NCBI GenBank assembly: GCA_000173575.1
Contig: ABYL01000044.1
Span: forward strand, 1 to 48,572
Length of the DNA: 48,572 nucleotides
Source: Burkholderia sp. H160
GTDB lineage: Bacteria > Pseudomonadota > Gammaproteobacteria > Burkholderiales > Burkholderiaceae
Direction: 5' to 3'
Positions within the stretch are counted from its first letter, which is position 1; each line of letters opens with the position of its first letter. The translations under genes were made by a program, and so were the position numbers. Below are positions 7,975 through 16,175 of the stretch, piece by piece. The notes beneath the pieces were generated by a model. That model was not told the DNA's origin. It saw nothing but the letters and a program-made list of their open reading frames with translations, and did no database searches.

Positions 7975-9222
7975 ATGACTGAAGCGATCACCCGACACGA
8001 CACCGCTGCGCGCGCGGAGCGATCCGTGCATGCGACCAAGGTCGCCCACATCGCCGACGATGCCGCTGCACTCGAAGCGGCCCGGCATTTTGCCGACTCG
8101 ATCGCCGGCGGCGCGGCCGCTCGCGATCGCGAGCGCGCCTTGCCGCGTGACGAGATCGAAGCCTTTACGCGCACCGGCCTGTGGGGCATCACCGTGCCGC
8201 GCAGCCACGGCGGCGCGGCCGTCTCTCACGTGACGCTCGCCGAGGTGTTGGCCATCGTGTCCGAAGCCGATCCCGCCATCGGGCAAATCCCGCAAAATCA
8301 CTATTGCCTCGTCGATGCGGTGCGCCTCATTGGCGACGTCGCGCAGCAGGCGCTGTTCTTTCGCGAGGCGCTCGCCGGCAAGCGGTTCGGCAACGCCGTC
8401 TCCGAAACCGGTACCGCCAACTCGAAGGCGATGAAGACACATATCGCGCGCGACGGCGACGCATGGCGCCTGAACGGGCGCAAGGCCTACTCGACCGGCG
8501 CGCTCTTCGCGCACTGGGTCCCCGTTGCCGCAGTCGACGACGACGGCCGTCAATGGCTCGCGTATGTGCCGAAGGACACCCCCGGCCTGCAGGTGATCGA
8601 TGATTGGGACGGCTTCGGCCAGCGCACGACGGCAAGCGGCACCGTGATCCTCGACCAGATTCGCGTTGACGCGCTGCACGTCTTGCCACGCGACCGGCTC
8701 TTTTCGCCGCCAACGATCCACGGACCGTTCGCGCAGTTGCTGCACGCAGCCATCGATCTCGGCATTGCGCGCGCCGCGTTGCGCGACCTGCACTTCTGGC
8801 TGCACAACAAGGCGCGTCCGTGGGCCGATAGCGGCGCCGCGCACGCGAGCGAAGACCCGCTTACGCTGAACAAGGTGGGCGCACTGATCGTCCGGCTGCA
8901 CGCGGCCGAGGCGCTGCTCACGCGCGCGGGCGAAGCACTGGACGTCGCGCGCGATGTGCCGGCGACGGGTACAGCTGCCGTCACGGCGGCCTCTATCGCC
9001 GTGGCCGAAGCCAAGATCCTGACCACCGAACTCGCGCTTGACGCCTCGAGCACCTTGATCGAGTTCGGCGGCAGTCAATCGACGTTACGCAGCTACGCAC
9101 TCGACCGGCACTGGCGCAATGCGCGCACGCACACCGTGCACGATCCGGTGCGCTGGAAGTATCACGTCGTCGGCTCGCATTGGCTCAACGGCACCGAGCC
9201 CGCGCGCCACGCTTCGGTCTGA
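7975..9222 (+). CDS. SfnB-like sulfur acquisition oxidoreductase (acyl-CoA dehydrogenase family)
   Basis: A 415-residue member of the SfnB/DszC branch of the acyl-CoA dehydrogenase superfamily, linked in pseudomonads to sulfur acquisition from dimethyl sulfone and related compounds. Landmarks are WGITVPRSHGGAAVSH, GQIPQNHYCLVDAVRL, the FGNAVSETGT segment, NGRKAYSTGALFAHWVPVAA, and IDDWDGFGQRTTASGTV. The C-terminal helix ends in LDRHWRNARTHTVHDP, a family hallmark. An ATG at 7975 is chosen; a GTG three bases earlier is equally in frame. It follows the LLM monooxygenase by 31 bases. It resembles the divergent gene at 4138-5370, so the module carries two monooxygenases of this fold. Confidence 0.88.
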   Translation: MTEAITRHDTAARAERSVHATKVAHIADDAAALEAARHFADSIAGGAAARDRERALPRDEIEAFTRTGLWGITVPRSHGGAAVSHVTLAEVLAIVSEADPAIGQIPQNHYCLVDAVRLIGDVAQQALFFREALAGKRFGNAVSETGTANSKAMKTHIARDGDAWRLNGRKAYSTGALFAHWVPVAAVDDDGRQWLAYVPKDTPGLQVIDDWDGFGQRTTASGTVILDQIRVDALHVLPRDRLFSPPTIHGPFAQLLHAAIDLGIARAALRDLHFWLHNKARPWADSGAAHASEDPLTLNKVGALIVRLHAAEALLTRAGEALDVARDVPATGTAAVTAASIAVAEAKILTTELALDASSTLIEFGGSQSTLRSYALDRHWRNARTHTVHDPVRWKYHVVGSHWLNGTEPARHASV

Positions 9223-9303
9223 CGCACTCACCGCACTGTCTACGCGCCTCACGCCCGCGAAGCGGGGGAAGCGCGCCTTTCAAGCGACTACAGCAACCCG
9301 ACA

Positions 9304-10944
9304 ATGACCTCTCTTACCAGACGCCGTTTCCTGATCGGCACGGGCCTCGCCGCAGGCGCGGGGCTCACCGGGCTCGCCAGCGTGCCCGCCTGCGCGGCGC
9401 CTACTCCGCAGCGCCGGGAAATCGTTCGCGTGCTCGCCGAAGGCGTCGGCAATTCCCTCGATCCGCACGGCGACGGCGTTTCGCGCGAATCGCTCGGGCT
9501 CTTCACAAACGTCTATGACCGCCTCGTCAGCTTCGATCGCAAGCCGCTCGAATCCGCAAATGCGCGCAAGCTCGATGCCTGGCGCTACGACTACGATCGC
9601 CTCAAGGGCGAACTAGCCGAATCGTTCGAGTCGACGCGCGACGGCCGCAGCCTCACGTTTCATTTGCGGCGCGATGCGACCTTCCATGACGGCCGCCCCG
9701 TCACGGCCGACGACGTCAAATGGTCGCTCGACCGGGCGGTTAGCTTGCCCGCGTCGAAGCGCCAGCTTGCAACGGGCTCGCTCATCGAGCCTGCGCAGTT
9801 CGTCGTGGTCGATCGCAACACGCTGCGCATCGATCTGCCGCGCGCGGACCGCTACGCCTTGCCCAACCTCGCGCTGACCTTCGCATCAGTGCTGAACGCC
9901 TCCGAAGTGAAATCGCACGCCGACGCGGCCGATCCGTGGGGAACCAACTGGCTGCGCAATCACCCGGCGGGCGGCGGCGCATACCGGCTTGCCGCGTGGC
10001 AGAGCCAGCAGCAGGTCACCTACGAGCGCTTCGATCGCTGGCAGAGCGGCACGTTGCCGTTCGTGCGGCGCGCGATCGTGCAGACCGTGCCGAGCGCCTC
10101 GAACCGGCTCGCCGCGCTGCTGCGCGGCGATGCCGATATCGTGCTGCAACTGCCGCCGCGCGAATTCGCCTCGCTGCAGGGACAAGCCGGCGTCGCCGCG
10201 CTGTCGATTCCCGTCACCAACACGTTCCGCTTCGTCGCGTTCAACACGCGCGTGGCGCCATTCGACTCGGTGAAGGTGCGTCAGGCCATCGCCTACGCGC
10301 TGCCTTATGAATCGCTGTTCGACGGCGTCAACCACGGCAAAGGCTCTCCGCTGTTCGGCGCGGCGGCTGGCGCAGCGCCCTCGGCCGCGTGGCCGCAGCG
10401 CTACCCTTACGCGACGAATGTCGAGCGCGCGCGGGCCTTGCTCAAGGAAGCGGGCCACGCCGACGGCTTCCAGACCACGCTCAGCTACAACGCGACGGAC
10501 GCCGCAATTGCCGAACCTGCTGCCCTGCTGATTCAAGACGCCCTCAAGGCGATCGGCGTGCAAGTGGTGCTCGACAAGACGTCGGGCGCGCAATGGGGCG
10601 CTCTGCAAACCGACAAGCGTCTCGGCTTCTTCATCGATTCGTCGTCGGCCTGGTTCAACGATCCCGACTACTACTACCGGATCTTCTTCGAAGGTGACTG
10701 GCGCTGGAATTTTGGATCGTTCAACAACCCCGCGCTCGTGCGTCTCACCGATACCGCGCGCTGGGAAAGCGACACCCGCCGCTACGACCAGCTGATGCGC
10801 GACGCCGCGAAGATCGTCACCGAACAAGTGCCACTGATTCCGCTGTGGCAACCCGCGTTCGATATCGCCACGCGCGACGATCTGCGCGGCTTCACTTATT
10901 ACATTCACGGCCAGGTGGATTTCCGAACGCTCTCGCGCGTGTAG
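9304..10944 (+). CDS. ABC transporter substrate-binding protein, family 5 (peptide/opine type)
   Basis: A 546-residue extracytoplasmic binding protein of the oligopeptide/dipeptide/nickel family. The N-terminus, TRRRFLIGTGLAAGAGLTGLAS, is a twin-arginine-type signal, so it may be exported folded. Family features include NSLDPHGDGVSRESLGLF, the TFHLRRDATFHDGRPVTADDVKWSLDR segment spread over residues 118-146, and WLRNHPAGGGAYRLAAWQ. Length matches the family. It starts the importer half of the operon, 81 bases after the SfnB-like gene, and is followed by two permeases and two ATPases. Given the enzymes upstream, the ligand is probably an organosulfur compound rather than a peptide; this is inference. 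Confidence 0.9.
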   Translation: MTSLTRRRFLIGTGLAAGAGLTGLASVPACAAPTPQRREIVRVLAEGVGNSLDPHGDGVSRESLGLFTNVYDRLVSFDRKPLESANARKLDAWRYDYDRLKGELAESFESTRDGRSLTFHLRRDATFHDGRPVTADDVKWSLDRAVSLPASKRQLATGSLIEPAQFVVVDRNTLRIDLPRADRYALPNLALTFASVLNASEVKSHADAADPWGTNWLRNHPAGGGAYRLAAWQSQQQVTYERFDRWQSGTLPFVRRAIVQTVPSASNRLAALLRGDADIVLQLPPREFASLQGQAGVAALSIPVTNTFRFVAFNTRVAPFDSVKVRQAIAYALPYESLFDGVNHGKGSPLFGAAAGAAPSAAWPQRYPYATNVERARALLKEAGHADGFQTTLSYNATDAAIAEPAALLIQDALKAIGVQVVLDKTSGAQWGALQTDKRLGFFIDSSSAWFNDPDYYYRIFFEGDWRWNFGSFNNPALVRLTDTARWESDTRRYDQLMRDAAKIVTEQVPLIPLWQPAFDIATRDDLRGFTYYIHGQVDFRTLSRV

Positions 10945-10956
10945 AGCCGCCGTACC

Positions 10957-11982
10957 ATGTCCTTCGCTCTCTTCAAACGCCTTGCGGGCCGCATCGCGGC
11001 CACGGTGCCCGTGGTGTTTGCGGCCGCCGTCTTTACCTTCGTGCTCGTGCGTCTGCTGCCCAGCGACCCCGCCGCGCAGCTTGCGTCCGGAATGCAGTCC
11101 GATGCACGCGGGCTCGCCGAAATACGGCATCACCTGGGCATCGACGCTTCGTTGCCCGCTCAGCTTTGGTACTGGCTGGGCGGTCTCGCGCACGGCGATT
11201 GGGGACGCTCGTTCACGACGGGCGGCGCGGTGCTCGACGAACTGCTCGCGCGCCTACCCGCAACGCTCGAATTGACCGTGAGCGGCTTCATGCTGGCCGT
11301 CTTCGCGGGCATCGCGCTTGGCGTCGCGGCGGCGTGCGCGCGCGACACGGCGATCGACCGCGCTGTCCGCGCCGTCTCGAGCGCGGGCAGCTGCCTGCCG
11401 ACGTTCTTCGTCGCGCTGCTGCTCGTCTATGTGTTCTATTACCGCCTCGGTTGGGCGCCAGAACCGACGGGCCGCCTCGATGCGCTGCTAACGCCGCCGC
11501 CCGAGCGCACAGGCTCCATCTTCGTCGATGCGTTGCTGAGCGGTGACACGCAAGCCGCGCTCGACGCGTTGCGGCGCCTCGTGTTACCCGCCATCGCGAT
11601 GGCCCTCTTCGGCCTTCCGCCGCTCGTGCGCATTACGCGTGCGGCGCTGCTGGCTAGCCTCGCCGCTGACCCCGTGCGCAGCGCGCGCAGCCTTGGCCTA
11701 TCGCGTGCAAAGGTGCTGCGCGCCTATGCGTTCGCGCCTGTCGCGGCGCCGATCATCACGGCGTCCGGCATGATGTTCTCGTACATGCTGGCGGCCAACG
11801 TGGTCGTCGAAAAGATCTTCGCATGGCCAGGTATCGGCTCTTATGCGCTCGACGCGCTGAACAACGCCGACTACGCACCGCTTCAAGGGTTCGTGCTGTT
11901 TGTCGCGATCGCATTCGCGGCGCTGAATCTCGCTGTCGATCTGCTGATTCAGTGGATCGACCCGCGTGCGAGGGTCGCCTGA
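10957..11982 (+). CDS. ABC transporter permease, DppB-like
   Basis: A 341-residue inner-membrane permease of the dipeptide/oligopeptide DppB type. It begins with RIAATVPVVFAAAVFTFVLVRLLP, the first membrane helix, followed by the periplasmic DPAAQLASG segment and a stretch close to the family's 'LGLD.PLP.QYW.WL' as HLGIDASLPAQLWYWLGG. The cytoplasmic ATPase-contact loop reads RSARSLGLSRAKVLRAYAF. About six membrane spans can be seen. It starts 12 bases after the binding protein and its stop overlaps the next start (TGATG). Confidence 0.9.
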   Translation: MSFALFKRLAGRIAATVPVVFAAAVFTFVLVRLLPSDPAAQLASGMQSDARGLAEIRHHLGIDASLPAQLWYWLGGLAHGDWGRSFTTGGAVLDELLARLPATLELTVSGFMLAVFAGIALGVAAACARDTAIDRAVRAVSSAGSCLPTFFVALLLVYVFYYRLGWAPEPTGRLDALLTPPPERTGSIFVDALLSGDTQAALDALRRLVLPAIAMALFGLPPLVRITRAALLASLAADPVRSARSLGLSRAKVLRAYAFAPVAAPIITASGMMFSYMLAANVVVEKIFAWPGIGSYALDALNNADYAPLQGFVLFVAIAFAALNLAVDLLIQWIDPRARVA

Positions 11983-12863
11983 TGTTCGCCGCGCTCGTCC
12001 GTTGCGCGCCGGCGCGGGTCGCCGTCACGCTGAGCTTCGTGCTGAAACGATGCTATCGCCCCGGCGCTCGCAAACTGCGCGCGTTCCTGCCGCTTGCGGG
12101 TTTGCTCGCCGTTGCCATCGTCGGCCCATCGTTCGTCGCCGATCCGTCTGCGCCGGATGTCGCGCATACGCTCTCGCAGCCTTCGCTTGCCCACTGGTTC
12201 GGCACCGATGCGATCGGCCGGGATCTCTTCGCGCGCGTTGTCGTCGCCACGCGCCTCGATCTGTCGATTGCGCTAGGCGCCGTCGGGCTCGCTGCGCTCG
12301 CGGGCAGCGTGTTCGGCGCCGCTTCCGGCTTCGCGGGCGGCCGCGTCGACCGGCTGCTGCAGCGTGTGGTCGATGTGCTCATGGCGTTTCCGTTGTTCGT
12401 CGTGGCACTTGCGCTCGTCGCCGTGCTAGGCAATTCCGTGAACAGCGTAGTGATCGCGACGGCGCTGATCAACATTCCGTTCTACGCGCGCCTCGCGCGC
12501 GCCGAGATCGCCACGCGCCGCGAGGCAAACTACGTGCGTGCCGCGCGCCTCCTCGGCTGGAGCGACACGCGCATTCTTCTGCGCATCCTCCTACCCGCCG
12601 CTCTGCCCGCGCTGTGCGCGCAAATGACGGTCAATCTCGGCTGGGCGATGACCAACAGCGCGGGGCTGTCGTTTCTCGGCATGGGCGTGCGGCCACCCGC
12701 AGCCGAATGGGGCGTGCTGGTCGGCGAAGGCGCGCCGTACATGATGACGGGTCAGTGGTGGCTAGCTACGTTCCCGAGCCTCACGCTGGCGCTAGCCGTG
12801 TTTCTGCTCAACGGTGCAGGCGATCGTCTGCGCGATGCGTTCGACCCCGCCCACGATGACTGA
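11982..12863 (+). CDS. ABC transporter permease, DppC-like
   Basis: A 293-residue partner permease of the DppC type. Landmarks are HWFGTDAIGRDLFARVV near residue 75 (family 'H.LGTD.LGRD.fsR..yG'), the VLMAFPLFVVALALVAVLG helix, and the ATPase-contact loop NYVRAARLLGWSDTRILLRILLP, which sits where this family reads 'EyV.AAra.G'. I took the ATG that overlaps the upstream stop; a longer frame exists upstream but lies inside the first permease gene. The 3' end overlaps the next gene's start (ATGACTGA), so the importer genes are tightly coupled. Confidence 0.9.
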   Translation: MFAALVRCAPARVAVTLSFVLKRCYRPGARKLRAFLPLAGLLAVAIVGPSFVADPSAPDVAHTLSQPSLAHWFGTDAIGRDLFARVVVATRLDLSIALGAVGLAALAGSVFGAASGFAGGRVDRLLQRVVDVLMAFPLFVVALALVAVLGNSVNSVVIATALINIPFYARLARAEIATRREANYVRAARLLGWSDTRILLRILLPAALPALCAQMTVNLGWAMTNSAGLSFLGMGVRPPAAEWGVLVGEGAPYMMTGQWWLATFPSLTLALAVFLLNGAGDRLRDAFDPAHDD

Positions 12864-13866
12864 CTCCTCAACCATCACGCCTTCCCTACTGGACATCCAC
12901 GACTTGCGGATCGAAGCCGCGTCACATGGACGAACGCACGCCCTGATCGACGGCATCGACCTTAGCATCGCGCGCGGCGAAGCCGTGGCGTTGATCGGCG
13001 AAAGCGGCTCGGGCAAGTCGCTGACCGCGCTCGCGGTGATGAACCTGCTGCCGCCGACGCTACGTGCGAGCGGGGGCGCGTTGCGATGGCATGGAACGCC
13101 CGACGGCGTACCGCCAGCCGCGATGGTGTTCCAGAATCCGCGCGCCGCGCTCAATCCCGTGCGGCGCATCGGACAGCAATTCGACGATGTGTTGCGGTCC
13201 ATGCACGTGCCCCGCAGCGCGCGTGCGGGGCGTGCGGAGCAACTGCTCGAACAGGTCGCGATGTCGCCCCCGCTGCGCTATTTGCGCGCGTATCCCCACG
13301 AGCTTTCGGGCGGGCTGTGCCAGCGCGTATCACTCGCCCTCGCCCTCGCGCGCGAAGCGCCATTGCTGGTCGCCGACGAACCCACCACTGGCCTTGACGC
13401 CGTGACGCAGCATCAGGTGCTCACGCTCATCGGCGAGTTGCGGCGAGCGCGCGACATGGCGCTGCTTTTGATCACGCACGACCTAAGCGCGGCGCTTCAT
13501 CACAGCGATCGCGTCGCGGTGATGCATGCGGGACAGATCGTCGAAGTGCTGCCGTCGCGCGATTTTCTGCGCGAGGCGCGCCACCCGTACTCGCGCGCAC
13601 TGATCAGCGCGACGCCCGCTCTCGTTTCCGCACTCGCGCAATTGCGCGGCGTGTCGGGCGCGCTGCCCGACCTCACACAATCCGATCTGCCCGCCTGCCG
13701 CTTTCACGCACGCTGCGCGAATGCGACGTCACGTTGCATCGACGCGGCGCCGCCCATCGTTGAAGCAACCGGCGGCGGACACGTTCGATGCTGGCACCCC
13801 GCGCCATCCAACGCCCTTTCGACAACCGCTTTCCACGATTCGCCATGCTTGAAGTCGCCGGCTTGA
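12856..13866 (+). CDS. ABC transporter ATP-binding protein, DppD-like
   Basis: A 336-residue ATPase of the oligopeptide importer. Walker A is GESGSGKS, the Q-loop is VFQNPRAALNP, Walker B is LLVADEPTTGLD and the switch His is in LLITHDLS. The C-terminal region with Cys residues (LPACRFHARC, CIDAAPP, HVRCWHP) is the Cys-rich tail of DppD/OppD proteins that can hold an iron-sulfur cluster. The ABC signature reads LSGGLCQRV rather than the usual LSGGMQQRV, an unusual Cys. The tail is out of the usual order after HVRCWHP and overlaps the next gene. Confidence 0.88.
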   Translation: MTDSSTITPSLLDIHDLRIEAASHGRTHALIDGIDLSIARGEAVALIGESGSGKSLTALAVMNLLPPTLRASGGALRWHGTPDGVPPAAMVFQNPRAALNPVRRIGQQFDDVLRSMHVPRSARAGRAEQLLEQVAMSPPLRYLRAYPHELSGGLCQRVSLALALAREAPLLVADEPTTGLDAVTQHQVLTLIGELRRARDMALLLITHDLSAALHHSDRVAVMHAGQIVEVLPSRDFLREARHPYSRALISATPALVSALAQLRGVSGALPDLTQSDLPACRFHARCANATSRCIDAAPPIVEATGGGHVRCWHPAPSNALSTTAFHDSPCLKSPA

Positions 13867-14585
13867 CCAAACACTATCGATCGCAAGTGGCGGTCAAACG
13901 CGTCTCGTTCGAACTCGCGCGCGGCGAAACCGTCGGCCTGATCGGGCAATCGGGTAGCGGCAAGTCCACGCTCGCGAATCTGCTCGCGCGTCTCGATGAT
14001 CCCGACGAAGGTGCGATCCACTTCGACGGCGAGGACATCGTTGCGACCCCGGCCCGCCACAGCGCGCGCGCTGCGTGGCGGCGGCGCATCCAGCTCGTGT
14101 TTCAGGACGCGCGCGACAGTATCGATCCGCGAGCGAGCGCCTTCGACGCCATCGTGGCAGCGTTGCCGGAACGCTTCAGCGCCCGTGAGGACGTCAGCGA
14201 ATGCGTGCACGCGCTCGCGCACAGCGTGGAGCTGCCGCGCTCACGGCTCGCGTTGCGTCCGCATCAGCTTTCGGGCGGCGAAGCCGCACGCGTCGGCATC
14301 GCCCGCGCGATCGCGAGCAAGCCAGACCTGCTCATTCTCGACGAACCGACGGCCGCGCTCGACGTGTCGGTCCAGGCCGGCGTGCTGCGCACGCTCGACA
14401 ACCTGCGACAACGTCACGGCATGGCGATGCTGTTCATTTCGCACGATCTCGACGTCGTGCGCATTCTGTGCTCGCGAGCGCTCGTCATGTACGCCGGAGA
14501 GATCGTCGAAAGCGCGAGCACGGAAGCTCTGTTCGCCGACCCGCGACATCACCATACGCGTGCGCTGATCGCCGCGCGCCGGTAG
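13845..14585 (+). CDS. ABC transporter ATP-binding protein, DppF-like
   Basis: A 246-residue second ATPase of the importer. It begins MLEVAGLTKHYR, with Walker A GQSGSGKST, signature LSGGEAARVGIARAI, Walker B LLILDEPTAALD and switch LFISHDLDV. It is a little shorter than typical DppF because the C-terminal oligopeptide-transporter extension is missing. An ATG at 13788 is an alternative but would add a leader unlike the family and deepen the overlap with the previous gene from 22 to 79 bases. It is the last gene of the operon that begins with the TauD-like gene. Confidence 0.88.
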   Translation: MLEVAGLTKHYRSQVAVKRVSFELARGETVGLIGQSGSGKSTLANLLARLDDPDEGAIHFDGEDIVATPARHSARAAWRRRIQLVFQDARDSIDPRASAFDAIVAALPERFSAREDVSECVHALAHSVELPRSRLALRPHQLSGGEAARVGIARAIASKPDLLILDEPTAALDVSVQAGVLRTLDNLRQRHGMAMLFISHDLDVVRILCSRALVMYAGEIVESASTEALFADPRHHHTRALIAARR

Positions 14586-14654
14586 GAAGCAACTCGTCTA
14601 GCTGGTTGTGCCAGTCGGGGGTCTGGCCGGCGGCGGCCGTCTGGCATCCACAAG

Positions 14655-14813
14655 ATGATGAGAGAAAGCGACGCCGGCTCCGGCTTCGAAGTGACGTGCG
14701 TCGAAGGCGAGCATTTTCCGCCCACACGCAGCGGCAAGGGTGCACACTTTGAGTTGGTTCACGGCGCGATGCACTCGCACAGGCACAGCGAACCTGGCCG
14801 CGGCGGCAAGTAA
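14655..14813 (+). CDS. Small hypothetical protein, 52 residues
   Basis: A short frame with two tandem ATG codons encodes a hydrophilic 52-residue protein. It contains CVEGEHFPPTRSGKG, then AHFELVHGAMHSHRHSEPG, a His-rich stretch that could bind metal. Third codon positions are strongly G/C-biased, as expected for coding DNA here. No clear Shine-Dalgarno sequence is visible. It sits alone between the importer operon and the lipoprotein gene. I do not recognise a family; it could be a chance frame. Confidence 0.4.
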   Translation: MMRESDAGSGFEVTCVEGEHFPPTRSGKGAHFELVHGAMHSHRHSEPGRGGK

Positions 14814-14931
14814 GTATCAACCGGCGGAAAGACGGCGTCTTCACTCGCAGGACAACGACTTGACGACGAAACGCCGGCCGCGGCGGGATGCCACTGCCCG
14901 TGCTGGCGCGCCCGAGGGAAGGACACGTACT

Positions 14932-15243
14932 GTGAGAAAGCCGCCTGGAACACGGTCACTACTTCCGGCTCTGGTGATTTTGCTCGCCGGCTGTGTCGCT
15001 GGTGGCATGCCGTACACCGGGCCGCACCTCACCCCGACAGAGTGCCGCGACCTGGCGGCGCTCAGGACGAACGCGCCCCCTACGATGGCGCAGCACCAGA
15101 GCGAACTCGCTGCCCTGAGGAAAGCGGGCTACGACCCGTCACCATGGTTTGACGATCCCTATTACCCGGATGATCTACAAGCGGCACAGCGCCTGGTCGA
15201 CTATTGGTTCCAAACGGAGTGCCAGCACCTTCAACCCGGCTGA
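14932..15243 (+). CDS. Small DUF4148-like lipoprotein
   Basis: A 103-residue lipoprotein. A GTG start is supported by GAGGGAAGGA 8 bases upstream. The N-terminus is KPPGTRSLLPALVILLAGC, a signal peptide with lipobox LLAGC, so it should be lipid-anchored. The C-terminal half carries SELAALRKAGYDPS and PYYPDDLQAAQRLVDYW, which follow the DUF4148 pattern (L..aGY.P, YP..lQaA...V) common in Burkholderiaceae secreted proteins. Function is unknown for the family. It may be co-transcribed with the SAM hydrolase gene 132 bases downstream, although that gene has its own strong ribosome site. Confidence 0.7.
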   Translation: MRKPPGTRSLLPALVILLAGCVAGGMPYTGPHLTPTECRDLAALRTNAPPTMAQHQSELAALRKAGYDPSPWFDDPYYPDDLQAAQRLVDYWFQTECQHLQPG

Positions 15244-15375
15244 GACAGAGAGAGGCAGCCGGAATGAATCAACGGCCGACATGTTGCTTGCGCGGAGATG
15301 AGGCCGTGAGTGCGCCTTGGCGCGTGTGGGCATGCGTCGCAATGAAGCGACACAAGACTGCAAGGAGGTCATGCG

Positions 15376-16125
15376 ATGCTCGCACTCTTTACCGATTTCG
15401 GGGCCGACGACATCTATGTCGGACAGGTAAAGGTCGCCCTGCTGCAACACGCGGCAACCGGCACCCCCACTATCGATGTGCTGCACACTGCCCCGAACTA
15501 CGATCCGCGGGCAGGCGCGCATCTGCTCGCGGCGCTAGCGAAGTGGTATCCGCCGGATTGTGTCTTGCTGGCCGTGGTCGATCCCGGCGTGGGCAGCGAA
15601 CGGGATGCCGTCGTCCTGCAAGCCGACGGGCAGCGCTTCGTCGGGCCGGACAACGGGCTGCTTTCGGTCGTGGCGGCGCGCGCGACGCGTACCCAGACCT
15701 GGCAGATTACATGGCGTCCCGCCGCGCTCTCCGCCTCATTTCATGGTCGCGATCTGTTCGCCCCGATGGCAGCATGGATCAGCCGCGGCGAATTGCCCCC
15801 CGACAAACTCGTTGAGACGAGAGGGTTACGCGTGCAAATGGACGCGGGCAATTTCGCCGAGGTCATTTACGTCGATCACTACGGCAATGCGCTGACGGGG
15901 CTGCGGGCTGGAACCGTGCCAAGGACTGCACGGCTGAGCATCGCAGATGCCGATGTCGAATATGCCCGGGTCTTTTCCGATGCAACGGCCGGTCAAGCCT
16001 TCTGGTACGAGAACTCGATCGGGCTCGTCGAGATCGCTGTGAATCGCGGCAGCGCTGCGTCGCAGCTTGGCGTACGTGTCGGAGATCGCGTCCAGGTGAA
16101 CGGGGGCGGTGAATCGGCGACATAG
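15376..16125 (+). CDS. SAM hydrolase / SAM-dependent halogenase family protein (DUF62)
   Basis: A 249-residue member of the S-adenosylmethionine hydroxide adenosyltransferase family, relatives of fluorinase and chlorinase. Most members split SAM into adenosine and methionine using water. Motifs are LFTDFGADDIYVGQ at the N-terminus, VVDPGVGSER near residue 70, VGPDNGLLS near 95, SFHGRDLFAP near 120 and VIYVDHYGNALTGL in the C-terminal beta domain. An ideal ribosome site, AAGGAGGT, lies 7 bases before the ATG. It lacks an obvious halogenase insertion loop, so hydrolase is more likely than halogenase. The reason for its placement here is not apparent. Confidence 0.88.
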   Translation: MLALFTDFGADDIYVGQVKVALLQHAATGTPTIDVLHTAPNYDPRAGAHLLAALAKWYPPDCVLLAVVDPGVGSERDAVVLQADGQRFVGPDNGLLSVVAARATRTQTWQITWRPAALSASFHGRDLFAPMAAWISRGELPPDKLVETRGLRVQMDAGNFAEVIYVDHYGNALTGLRAGTVPRTARLSIADADVEYARVFSDATAGQAFWYENSIGLVEIAVNRGSAASQLGVRVGDRVQVNGGGESAT

Positions 16126-16175
16126 CGCCTAGGAAATATGCCGGTGTCCCGCACGAGCGGCAATTCCCAGACCCT

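Noticed and set aside
6597-8192. A very long leftward open frame (531 codons) opposite the LLM monooxygenase
   Set aside because: It is the antisense of a well-supported gene. It is Arg-rich, has no domain motif or ribosome site, and such frames are common in high-G+C DNA.
9886-11193. A 435-codon leftward frame across the binding-protein and permease genes
   Set aside because: Crosses two well-supported genes and shows only low-complexity Arg/Gly/His-rich sequence.
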